Shown: positions 54,461-64,000 of the stretch, one piece after another | How positions within the stretch are numbered: the first letter of the stretch is position 1 | How the letters are laid out: every line of letters starts with the position of its first letter | Assembly: GCA_949825065.1 (NCBI GenBank) | Contig: OX463847.1 | Location: forward strand, 40,954,831 to 41,018,830 | Direction of reading: 5' to 3' | DNA length: 64,000 nucleotides | From: Odontocerum albicorne | Taxonomy: Eukaryota; Arthropoda; Insecta; Trichoptera; Odontoceridae | Notes under the pieces: model-generated | The model's database searches: none | Seen by the model: the letters and a program-made list of their open reading frames with translations, nothing else | What the model was told of the DNA's origin: nothing | Program-made: the position numbers and the translations under genes

Positions 54461-55707
54461 TTTATCGAATGCTCTTTTTATCTGAATTCATTTTTGTCAT
54501 GGCGCTTAATAGCTGCATTATTAAAAAAAAATATGCTCTGTTTTGAGGTTACTGACGTTACAAAATAGCGCTGTATTTGTTTTTATTTCTAATATTCCTT
54601 TTTAGTTCAACCCTGCTTATATATGCAACTTTGAATATCAAAGGAAGCCTAAATGAAAAATCAAATCCGCCAATTCATTTCACCCCTCGATTGTCCCACC
54701 TCCCTTTAGTGTAAAGCGACTGTATGAAAACGGTTGGTAATTAATTTAGACGTCATGCCCTGAATCTACTAATAACTGAAAAAGTGACAGCGAGTTCACT
54801 GCAGGTAATATATTTTCACTATTTGTATTTATTGTGTAAAAAATCATCTTAAATCATAAAACATTAAATTAAGCATCCTTTTCGCTTCATATAATATTTC
54901 AAGAATCGGTGCCTTGATACTCAGTCATATACAAAAACCGTCCAACCCACACTTTTTTAACTCTGGTAAGTAGTCTAAGTCATATGAAAATCCATGCAAT
55001 GCCCATATTGACTGCCCAATCTGTGATGTCTTGTTATGCAAAAGTTGTACAAAAAATAAGAACATGTAACATGACAAGTTGATTTAGTTCCGGACTATTG
55101 AGATTCGAGTTGACAATCTTGAATAATGTTGTGAGAAACATTTTCTTCACTCTGACAAGATTCTAATAATCATAACATCTTCACTCTGACAAGATCATAA
55201 TATTCATAACATCCATAAATCCAAAATGAGAGTTATAAACGATTTTAAGCTGTGTTATATTCAGTACATTTGTAATCGATCTAAATATAATATTTATATA
55301 CATTTTCAATTAACTGAACATGTGAACATTGTTATTTAAATGTACATTCTAAGTGTTTGTTCAATTTAAACCCAGTATTCTTAAACAATATTATTATTGA
55401 CATTTCAACATGAAAAAAATCACAATATTCATTTCATAAAATTCCTAGAAAGCTTTTAACTTTTTTGTCCACTTTTCTGGTTTCTGGTACTTGATTCTAA
55501 TAAATACATGTTAAAAATACTTCAAAAGGGAATCCAACTTAGAATTTGTATATTTATATAACCGACCCTTGCCTTATATTTTAATTCGTGGGTGTCGTCT
55601 GTCAGATTGTTGCTTAAACAGGGGTTTTCAATTTATATTTTTTAAGTTCGCATTAAAAATCAGTATTTGAAAATTTATTGATCTAAGTCATTATCAAAAT
55701 ATTTCAA
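54461..55707. other. A+T-rich DNA, nothing recognised
   Basis: No supported gene. A short duplication (TCTTCACTCTGACAAGAT) occurs at about 55144-55194. Confidence 0.4.
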
Positions 55708-55800
55708 ATAAACTATTAAGGTTATAATGCCAATATAAATAAACTATTAAGGTTATAATGTCAATATAAATAAACTATTAAGGTTATAATGTCAATATAA
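55708..55800. repeat. tandem repeat, 31-bp unit, 3 copies
   Basis: Unit AATAAACTATTAAGGTTATA then ATGTCAATATA. Confidence 0.93.
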
Positions 55801-55895
55801 ATAAAAATTTAAACACTGTTTAATTACTTGAAAATGTATATTTAAATCAGGACTGTAGAGTCGAAGTTCGAGTAAAGAGTCGGAGCCGTGCAGAC

Positions 55896-56558
55896 CAAAG
55901 ATTCCCAAAGTGGTCTGTATGAACCACCAAGGGTCGATTTCCACTTGCAGGGGGTCTATGTCAGCGAGAAAAGAAAATGGGGGTGCACGAGATGTAAATG
56001 GGGGTCCACGTGAGCGGACCCCATTTAAGCAGATCATCGTCAATATTTAGGGTTTCCGTAAATGTCTTATTACACCTAACACAGATTGTGTGTACATAAT
56101 ACTTATATAAGACATAGAAAATACTTTTATAAAGAAATCGAATGCAAATCATTGAACGTGGAGATTGAAGACTATACCTCACTAATTTGAAGCCAAATAT
56201 TGAACCATTGCTATAAGAGCATCAGGTCCACCCCTCTCATTAACAGTATTATTTGTGTATTAATTTTATGTAAGAATTTTACTAGGTTTTGATTTGTTTC
56301 GTTCCAAAGCCAAATATTTACTTGCATTTTCTGTCCTTTCAATAAAGGTGTGAATAAAAATTGTACATGTCTTTCTGTTTTTACAAGTGTCCACTCTACA
56401 AATAAACCTTATCAAGGTGAACAGCACTGTGTCAGCTGTCAAAAACACATTTGAAGTTAATAAGTTTAGGAAAATTCAATATTAGGCAGGCAGGGGGTCT
56501 ACGGAAAACAAAAAAATCGGCAAGTGGTCTACGGGGCGAAAAAGTTTGGGAAACTATG
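55896..56558. mobile_element. hAT-like non-autonomous element
   Basis: Flanks GTGCAGAC (55888-55895) and GTGTAGAC (56559-56566) agree at 7 of 8 bases. Ends CAAAGATTCCCAAAG and, inward from the right, CATAGTTTCCCAAAC, each followed by a GGTCTAC/GGTCTGT segment. 663 bp with no transposase frame. Confidence 0.82.
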
Positions 56559-56823
56559 GTGTAGACGGTTGGTTTTTTTCTGTAGTCGGGTTCAGAGTTG
56601 GAGTCGGGGGAGGCTAATCTAAAATCGACGACGACTTTAAAAAAATTAAAAGTTATCGGCTATATAAATTACATTATCAAATTATGAAATATGTACCATC
56701 TAGTACAACTAGCGTGTTATATAATGAGAAGTCTCCGTAGACACTTTTTCCAAAAAAATACATTTAAGTAACACGCTACGTAATAAATATAATATATGGT
56801 TAGCAATATATGAAGGTTTAAAA

Positions 56824-57519
56824 ATGAATATATCGAAAACCAAATATATGATGAACAGCTTTGCTACTCCAAAACCAATAAACGTAGATGGAAAGCCGCT
56901 AGAACTTGCCCAGGAATATGTGTATCTAGGCCAACTTATTTCCTTTGTAGGTGGCATATCGGAGGAAATAGCACGAAGGACAAAACTAGCGTGGAGCTCA
57001 TTTGGATGTTTGAACAACATCTTCAAAAGCAATCTCCCAATATCCTTGAAGCGAAGGGTCTTCAACCAGTGTATTCTCCCAGTACATACGTATGGCTGCG
57101 AGACATGAACGCTCACAGTAAATAACACACAAAAGCTCCAGACCGCACAAAGAGGCATGGAGAGATGCATGCTGGGATATACTAAAAGAGACCGTAAACG
57201 AAATACCTGGATTCGAAATATAACAAAGGTAGAAGGCGTTATAAAGGTGTGCAAAAGAATGAAGTGGCAATGGGCAGGACACGTTGCCAGAATGTCAGAT
57301 TCCCAATGGACATCCGAAATAATCCAATGGTACCCAAGAGACATAAAGAGGCCCAGAAGAAGACCGAAGGTACGCTGGATAGATGAAATCAGGAAGCATG
57401 GCATTATCACATGGCATCAACGAGCAAAAATTCCGAACTATTTGGAGTCAACTTGGGGAGACCTTCATCCAGCAGTGGATCGACCCTGGTTGTCAATGAT
57501 GATGATGATGATGATATGA
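56824..57519 (+). pseudogene. RTE-like LINE reverse transcriptase, 3' third, one nonsense codon
   Basis: One frame runs from 56824 to the TGA ending at 57519 with a single internal stop at 57106-57108 (TGA for the conserved Trp of YGCETW). Motifs: MNISKTKYM, EYVYLGQLISF, EIARRTKLAWSSFG, RRVFNQCILPVHTYGCET, TLTVNNTQKLQTAQRGMERC, MLGYTKRDRKRNTWIRNITK, MKWQWAGHVARM, RPRRRPKVRWIDEI. This is thumb and C-terminal sequence of a RTE-type endonuclease-reverse transcriptase. It ends in a (GAT)n microsatellite just before the stop, a common RTE 3' feature. The best-preserved LINE piece in the window and probably the youngest. Confidence 0.9.
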
Positions 57520-58041
57520 ACTAGTATAAAAGTAGTCGGGAGTCGAAGGGACACATTTAAAATTTCAGGAGTTGGAGTCGAATTGTTTTGCTGACTCGAT
57601 TTTAAATTCAACTAGTTTCAAATAATACGTGACTCATCTTTACAAACTACTAAATGAGTCGCATATGACTTGAAACTAGTTAGGTTTAAACACATATTTT
57701 CATGTTTTTTATTTTTTTTTATTAAACAAAGTAAATTATTGTACAAACATTTGTCCAGGCTATACCTATATACAAATTTATTACTTAACTAATCTTACAT
57801 TATATGTTATAATTTATGAACTTACTTAATCTTATTTTCCTACATATCATTTTATTTTATTTATTCAATCTTAATACATGATTTCTTAGAAATAATTAAC
57901 ACCTACATACTACTTATAACTAGATAACAATTCTTACACTAATTATTTAGCAAAAACAAGTCCACTCGTTCAGGCTACTTGTATTCCATCACATTCACTC
58001 AGACCTTGGTCGTCCCAGCTACTCGTAATACGGTAGGTGGA
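57520..58041. other. A+T-rich DNA, nothing recognised
   Basis: GGAGTCGAAGGG/GGAGTTGGAGTCG motifs flank the LINE here and at 56590-56610, so the LINE probably inserted into a GAGTCG-rich repeat (also seen at 55855-55890). Confidence 0.4.
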
Positions 58042-58335
58042 CTAGTCAAGCAACAGATAATGCTCCGGGAGCTTGTGCTTATAACGGAAGGGTAGGTCGG
58101 ATTTACTCTCATAAGCCCCCAGGGCAGCGGCTAAGGGATTGCTGTGATTTTGTTGACTTTTATAGAACTTCACGGTCCAAGCGAGGATGTGGTGTTGTAG
58201 GGTTTCTTCTCGCTGTTCGGCGTGAAGTCGGGTAAGGTTTGTTCTGGGATGGGTGTTAAAATATATCTTGAATGCCTTGTTCTGCACTCTCTGGAGTTTC
58301 AGGTGATCCGTGCATATTTTCATGTTTATGAAACA
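58042..58335 (-). pseudogene. Jockey-type LINE ORF2 C-terminus
   Basis: Minus strand: LKLQRVQNKAFKIYFNTHPR, TRLHAEQREETLQHHILAW, TVKFYKSQQNHSNPLAAALG, DLPFRYKHKLPEHYLLLD. The LQxxQNKxLRxI, ELH, FY, NPL and R-K-R-P order is that of jockey-clade reverse-transcriptase C-termini. An open frame of 93 codons, 5'-truncated. Confidence 0.82.
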
Positions 58336-59061
58336 GTGTTTAAATTTTTTATTATATTTTAATAAACATGAATTTCTAGTGTTTTCACAATCTAAATAGC
58401 TTAAGTTATAATTACTTATTCATATGGTATCCTTCAACACCTCTGAAAGGGTCATTCGGACACATTGAAGAGTATGGCAGCCTGACGTCTATCCGTATTT
58501 TTAAATCTCGTACAACTTGTTGCTTTCAATAAGCGCACATTGGAAATAAATCAACCCCGTAGCTCCTATGACAATTGGTATGTTCAATCAGTTGCTGCCT
58601 TTCATTTTTACTGCATTTATATAACGCTGTTTATTTTATTCCTAAGTCAATCATTTAAAGTTGCCAAAGAGATAAATCGTTACACGTTTCTAACTATTTC
58701 TTCATAAATATTAATTATTTTGTCAAATATGATAACGGATCGCACTCCGTCGGTTCGCAACCCCTGTTATAAATAAGATCCCAGTGAACCACCCACAGGG
58801 GTACGACAACAAGGAAATCTAATTTCAGGTGAGTTCCTTTGAGGTAAATAAGCCGAACTGAAAACATATATGTGTTACTCTCAGCAGTCTGATTAACATT
58901 TCAAATGGCTTATTTTTAATACGGAAAACATAATATAATTGAATAGGTCATGTTTGAAAAGTTTACGGAATCTGTTGATTTCAGAATCTTTTTTGAAGAA
59001 CAATTTAAGGACTTGGGGGGAATAACATAGGATTCCACTTTCTTGCCACGTTATTATACAA
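58336..59061. other. intergenic DNA, nothing recognised
   Basis: No supported feature. Confidence 0.4.
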
Positions 59062-59065
59062 TAAA

Positions 59066-59560
59066 GGGTCTTTCAAATTAAGTGTTTTTTTTTAATTCTT
59101 AGATAAAGCACAGATGGCGTCACAAACTTGCTAGGGTCTTGTGACATTTGAGAAGTGTAATGTATGACATTTATAAAAATGGAGTCGTACACAATGCAAC
59201 AACGCGTTCAAATTGTTGAATTATTTTATGTATTGTAAATCTCCGGAAACGGTGATGTTAATTGGCCACCAAGATCATGTGATCTGACACCTTAAACTAT
59301 ATTCTCTGGGGTTACGTGAAAAGCCAGGTCTATAAGAATGACCTCCAATCAATTCCTAAGCAGAAGGACGAAATTATTCGCGTTATTGGTGAGTTAGAAC
59401 CGCAATTGCGCCAAAATGTCATCAAAAAATTTGACAAAAGAGTGGACATATGTGGAGCTGCAAGAGGTGGACATTTGGCGGATATTGTTTTTTGTGTTTA
59501 AATATCATACATTATACTGCAATGACCAATAAAAAGTTTTTGAAATCAAAGCAAATTGTG
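59066..59560 (+). mobile_element. mariner/Tc1 deletion derivative, copy C (3' truncated)
   Basis: Left end GGGTCTTTCAAATTAAGTG; then a remnant start ATGGAGTCGTACACAATGCA giving MESYTMQQRVQIVELFY, the deletion junction, and VNWPPRSCDLTP, SQVYKNDLQSIPKQKDEIIR, VIGELEPQLRQNVIKKFDKR, VDICGAARGGHLADIVFCV to a stop. The C-terminal 80 residues are intact except for one frame break near 59292. The right terminal repeat is lost after AAGCAAATTGTGTG. Confidence 0.85.
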
Positions 59561-59729
59561 TGTTAAATACATTGTTAATGATTTATTATCCCTTCTCCCT
59601 GACCCCATCCCAACTCACTGTCTGCGAAGACTGTTCAGCGTTGTATTTTTTTCTTATAAAGTGGTTTAAGGCCTGGAGTTCAAACAGTCTAGCAAGTTGC
59701 CAGTACTTTCACAAAATTTCAAATGCGAC

Positions 59730-60575
59730 AAAAATATACTTTGGCGTCACTCGATCGGAGTAGCCAATCGATCCGAAGATGAACCGATGTAAGGTTGAGT
59801 CAAACTATCCTTTGACGTCACTAGATCGGAGTAGTCAATCGATCCGAAGATGAACCGATGTAAGGTTGAGTCAAACTATCCTTTGACGTCACTAGATCGG
59901 AGTAGTCAATCGATCCGAAGATGAACCGATGTAAGGTTGAGTCAAACTATCCTTTGACGTCACTAGATCGGAGTAGTCAATCGATCCGAAGATGAACCGA
60001 TGTAAGGTTGAGTCAAACTATCCTTTGACGTCACTAGATCGGAGTAGCCAATCGGTCCGAACATGAACCGATGTAAGGTTGAGTCAAACTATCCTTTGAC
60101 GCCACTAGATCGGAGTAGCCAATCGGTCCGAACATGAACCGATGTAAGGTTGAGTCAAACTATCCTTTGACGCCACTAGATCGGAGTAGCCAATCGGTTC
60201 GAACATGAACCGATGTAAGGTTGAGTCAAACTATCCTTTGACGCCACTAGATCGGAGTAGTCAATCGATCCGAACATGAACCGATGTAAGGTTGAGTCAA
60301 ACTATCCTTTGACGTCACTAGATCGGAGAAGTCAATCGATCCGAACATGAACCGATGTAAGGTTGAGTCAAACTATCCTTTGACGCCACTAGATCGGAGT
60401 AGCCAATCGGTCCGAACATGAACCGATGTAAAGTTGAGTCAAACTATCCTTTGACGCCACTAGATTGGAGTAGCCAATCGGTCCGAACATGAACCGATGT
60501 AAGGTTGAGTCAAACTATCCTTTGACGCCACTAGATCGGAGTAGTCAATCAATCCGAAGATGAACCGATGTAAAT
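59730..60575. repeat. 71-bp satellite, about 12 units
   Basis: Unit TCAAACTATCCTTTGACGTC, ACTAGATCGGAGTAGTCAAT, CGATCCGAAGATGAACCGAT, GTAAGGTTGAG. Two subtypes (GACGTCACTAG with ATCGATCCGAAGATG, and GACGCCACTAG with ATCGGTCCGAACATG) occur in blocks with some recombinants. The first subtype contains a CRE palindrome TGACGTCA in each unit. Confidence 0.97.
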
Positions 60576-60589
60576 CTGAGTGGAGTTGC

Positions 60590-61060
60590 ATTTGGAAATT
60601 ACTGACTCTATTATCATCGCAGTACCACAGAATGTGCTCTGCGGATTGATCCAAATTGACATGAAAATTACAACAGGGGGGAAGGGGCAAGATCGAAGCT
60701 AAAAAGTTTGACATTAAAGCTCCCATGGCAAGAGATAAATTGGGAAGTCTAATAGTTGTAGTGTACCCACGGGGAGCCGAGGCGCGCTCTGATACAAGGA
60801 AAGAATTTCAATATCTGTCTACCCACGGAGGAGAACGACCAACGATGTCGACAACTGGACCTCTAGGCAGGCTTTAAAAATTGCGTGAGGGGTCATCCCT
60901 TGCAAGGGGTGAAGCCGGACGTCACCTATACTCGCGATCTGATCCTTACCGAGAAGGATAATCGCGGCACGACGCTGGACCTCCAAATCCAACGGACCGA
61001 GTATCGTTAAGACCGAGAGTGCTTCCGCCGAGCATGTCCTTTGGGAAGTACAAAGTTACT
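60590..61060. pseudogene. remnants of non-LTR elements, both strands
   Basis: Minus strand 60726-60590: MSNFLASILPLPPCCNFHVN then AEHILWYC, a CCxx...H...C zinc-knuckle-like segment as at the C-terminus of I/R1-type reverse transcriptases. Plus strand 60895-61000: GVKPDVTYTRDLILTEKDNR and TLDLQIQ, weakly like the KPD...D restriction-like endonuclease of R2-type elements, then SAEHVLWE. G+C-richer than its surroundings. Assignments are tentative. Confidence 0.4.
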
Positions 61061-61534
61061 AGTTTTTATTTTAAATCATAAAAAGAATAGACAAAAAAGT
61101 TAAAATAAATATATTTTCTTAAAATTCTAAAATTTAATTTTAATTTTATTTAATGTGATAAAAAAGCAATACAATTTAGGTTAAAACACAAATAAACCAA
61201 ACTTCTTTAAAACATAAAAATAAAGTTTAAAATATAACACACAATAACAATTGCATTAATAATAAAATTTAAAAAAAGACATCAAATCTGGAACATAATA
61301 ATAAAACAGAAAAATATTGATGTGTAAAACACATGAAAAAAATATGATAATATAGTATGCGTAGACAAAATACGAGTATATACCAAAATGACAGTTCAAA
61401 AAAGCTAAATATTAAGAAACGACAGGAAAGAAAGATTTAAGGACAAACAATTAAGAAATTAAAAAATGAAATATTAAAATAATTATAAATAATAAATTAA
61501 AGATAAGAAATTAAGTTAGCTTATAGTAGTAATA
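61061..61534. other. very A-rich non-coding DNA
   Basis: Almost entirely A and T, with no features. Confidence 0.5.
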
Positions 61535-62075
61535 TAAAGATTAGATTATTTCTTTAGTTCTAAAGTAATACATTTGTGTATGAATATAGCCTTTGGCAAA
61601 TGTGTGTATCATATAATATAACATATTCCTTTATCAAATAAATAATATATAAATTAGATTAGTTCTTTAGTTCTAAAGTAATACATTTGTGTATGAATAT
61701 AGCCTTTGGCAAATGTATGTATCATATAATATATTCCTTTATCAAATAAATAATATAGAAATTAGATTAGTTCTTTAGTTCTAAAGCATTACATTTGTGT
61801 ATGAATATAGCCTTTGGCAATTGTGTGTATACTATAATACATTCCTTTATCAAATAAATAATATAGAAATTAGATTAGTTCTTAAGTTCTAAAGTAATAC
61901 ATTTGTGTATGAATACACCCTTTGGCAAATGTATGTATCATATAATATGTTCCTTTATAAAATAAATAATATATAAATTAGATTAGTTATTTAGTTCTAA
62001 AGCATTACATTTGTGTATGAATATAGCCTTTGGCAATTGTGTGTATAATATATTCCTTTATCAAATAAATAAATA
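61535..62075. repeat. tandem repeat, about 105-113-bp unit, 5 copies
   Basis: Unit TTAGATTAGTTCTTTAGTTC, TAAAGTAATACATTTGTGTA, TGAATATAGCCTTTGGCAAA, then ATTCCTTTATCAAATAAAT. Five copies with indels of a few bases. Confidence 0.95.
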
Positions 62076-62360
62076 AAAATCAATAACGAAATAATCAAAT
62101 GCAAAGCAGAAGCAAGATATTACTGAAACAACAATATTCCATTTCAACATAATCGAAAGGGTCCAGAATAAATTTCTGAGACATATTAATTTTCGTCTCG
62201 GCATGCCATCTGACATGCTCGGCTCTTATTGAAGAAATCCCTCTTATTGAATATCACCAGACTTCTTAAACTCTATGATAGAAGGAATATATATATGATT
62301 TGAAGTACCTTTATTATGTTATTCACAATATCGTTGTAATTGATGTCCACATACCTGCTA

Positions 62361-63130
62361 GAAACACATGGAACCTTTTATTATTCAAATATGTCAATAG
62401 CAATTTGCTAACAACAGTTGTGCCATACGTTGAAATTCATCAATCGCGAGAACGCAAAAATTGGCTAGCTTCAGTTTGGTTTGTCGGATATTTTAAACAC
62501 ATGGAACCTTTTATAATTCAAATGCGTCAATAGCAATTTGCTAACAACAGTTGCAAGTTGAAATTCATCAATCGCGAGAACGCAAGAATTGGCTAGCTTC
62601 AGTTTGGTTTGTCGGATATTTTAAACACATGGAACCTTTTATAATTCAAATGCGTCAATAACAATTTGCTAACAACAGTTGTAAGTTGAAATTCATCAAT
62701 CGCGAGAACGCAAGAATTGGCTAGCTTCAGTTTGGTTTGTCGGATATTTTAAACACATGGAACCTTTTATGATTCAAATGCGTCAATAGCAATTTGCTAA
62801 CAACAGTTACAAGTTGAAATTCATCAATCGCGAGAACGCAAGAATTGGCTAGCTTCAGTTTGGTTTGTCGGATATTTTAAACACATGGAACCTTTTATAC
62901 TCGTAATTCAAATGTGTCAATAGCAATTTGCTAATAACAGTTGTAAGTTGAAATCCATCAATCGCGAGAACGCAAGAATTGGATAGCTTCAGTTTGGTTT
63001 GTCGGATATTTTAAACACATGGAACCTTTTATAATTCAAATGCGTCAATGGCAATTTGCTAACAACAGTTGTAAGTTGAAATTCATCAATCGCGAGAACG
63101 CAAGAATTGGCTAGCTTCAATCTGGTTTGG
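62361..63130. repeat. tandem repeat, about 128-bp unit, 6 copies
   Basis: Unit AAACACATGGAACCTTTTAT, AATTCAAATGCGTCAATAGC, AATTTGCTAACAACAGTTG, CATCAATCGCGAGAACGCAA, GCTTCAGTTTGGTTTGTCGG. The copy at about 62880 carries a 6-bp insertion CTCGTA (62900-62905) absent from all others. Confidence 0.96.
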
Positions 63131-63144
63131 CAGATATTTAAAAT

Positions 63145-63215
63145 TAAGACGTTGTTGACTTCAGGAGGATCCTTTTCCGGCATTTCCTCAATTTTTAGTC
63201 TTGACTGTTGAGATG
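63145..63215 (-). repeat. LINE-related segment shared with 27.8 kb
   Basis: Plus strand TTGACTTCAGGAGGATCCTT and TTCCGGCATTTCCTCAATTT match 27815-27870. On the minus strand it reads MPEKDPPEVNN, comparable with VMLEKNPPELDN there. Confidence 0.5.
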
Positions 63216-63756
63216 CATGGCCGTGCGGTGACGCACTGAACTTTCGTACGATGGCACAGTCATGGTTTCCGCCTATTATTCGGGGTTATAAGAATACCTA
63301 TAACTAAGGGATATAATATATACCGTTGTGCTCCGATCGTTACACTTCAGATGCGCCATCGGACCCAGTACACTTGCGTGGCCGGTGAGTTTGCTGGTGT
63401 GCAACAACACACTCACTAAAAGAGGAGAAAAGGAAATAAGAAATAAACGAAATCTCAAAGGCACAACTTCGCTTTCCAACTGAAATGACGTTAAGAATGA
63501 TGACGATCTTGACTAAAAGAGTGGTGAATCCATTTTAACTTTAATATTTGTTTGTATATGATTCTGCTCTCTAATTTCATTGCCATTATGAGAGTTTTAA
63601 TATTTTCAAGTATTGTATTGTTGATTTAATACAACTATTTTTTTTTAAATTTTAAAAATTATAAATATTGCAAATTTTGATATTAGAAAACAGCGATAAA
63701 ACATTGAATTTCCCAAATTCATGCTAATTGACATAATCAATATTTCTTGTTTCTAG
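63216..63756. other. intergenic DNA, nothing recognised
   Basis: No supported feature. Confidence 0.4.
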
Positions 63757-64000
63757 TTAAGGCATTAACGTTGTGGAGGTTTAAAGACATTGTAATTTAT
63801 TTTTAACAAACACTGTTTATTCCACTTTTTTATGACGGTATAACCCTACCGGTTTCAAGGCTTTCACCTCATCTTCAGGGGAGCGCAAACAAGACTTGTT
63901 TGCGCTCCCCTGAAGATGAGGTGAAAGCCTTGAAACCGGTAGGGTTATACCGTCATAAAAAAGTGGAATAAACAGTGTTTGTTAAAAATAAATTACAAAA
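63757..64000. repeat. perfect 104-bp-arm palindrome of a Penelope-like or foldback repeat
   Basis: 63790-63893 and 63895-63998 are exact reverse complements around the single base A at 63894. The left side extends to 63757 with homology to 41037-41190 (TTAAGGCATTAAC, TGTGGAGGTTTAAAG). Each arm carries CTGAAGATGAGGTGAAAGCC then TTGAAACCGG, a decayed hammerhead-like core. The window ends two bases beyond the second arm. Confidence 0.95.

Noticed and set aside
56709..57410. Minus-strand 233-codon open frame, the second longest in the window
   Set aside because: Exactly antisense to the RTE-like reverse transcriptase at 56824-57519; composition is explained by the complement of coding sequence and no domain is recognised.

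Overview
This is a window of eukaryotic, almost certainly arthropod (probably insect) nuclear DNA, about two-thirds A+T by eye. The evidence is one intron-containing nuclear gene, decayed non-LTR retrotransposons, mariner, pogo-like, hAT-like, piggyBac-like and Helitron-like elements, tRNA-derived SINEs, and many tandem arrays. I see no prokaryotic, organellar or viral gene. I cannot name the species.

The one host gene I can support is a tRNA m3C methyltransferase of the METTL2/METTL8 family, on the minus strand at 11794-16464. Its two downstream exons (14326-14174 and 12622-11794) carry the family signature and complete SAM-binding fold. Its 5' end is unusual. Two homologous first-exon ends lie about 160 bp apart, both ending in the same phase at the same Trp codon, each followed by a GT donor. 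The proximal donor gives a 356-residue protein with a short METTL2-like N-terminus. The distal donor gives a 387-residue protein whose first 50 residues have no acidic residue and 11 Arg/Lys, like a mitochondrial presequence (as in vertebrate METTL8). The AUG of the second form lies inside the first exon in another reading frame. The sequence therefore predicts that one gene makes the cytosolic and mitochondrial enzymes that vertebrates encode with separate genes. This is the main finding.

Layout. 0-9.6 kb: a LINE remnant, a 61-bp array, and piggyBac-like, hAT-like and pogo-like non-autonomous elements. 9.6-10.6 kb: a dead mariner. 11.8-16.5 kb: the methyltransferase gene, with an array, a hAT-like element and LINE debris in its introns. 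17-33 kb: SINEs, three Tc1/pogo-type MITEs, mariner deletion derivatives, an 85-bp array, LTR-like repeats and LINE fragments. 33-37 kb: a hAT-like element with a perfect target duplication, a 39-bp array abutting a piggyBac-like MITE, and a 49-bp satellite of 21 units with alternating subtypes. 37-49 kb: LINE fragments, a duplicated unknown repeat, two Helitron-like elements, and two copies of a LINE whose 3' end matches the SINE tails. 49-59 kb: short arrays, long palindromes and LINE fragments. 59.7-63.1 kb: three arrays (71, about 109 and about 128 bp). The window ends in a perfect 104-bp-arm palindrome.

Most open reading frames away from the methyltransferase are shadows of repeats. Coordinates of decayed repeats are approximate; coordinates given with target duplications or splice sites were read base by base.
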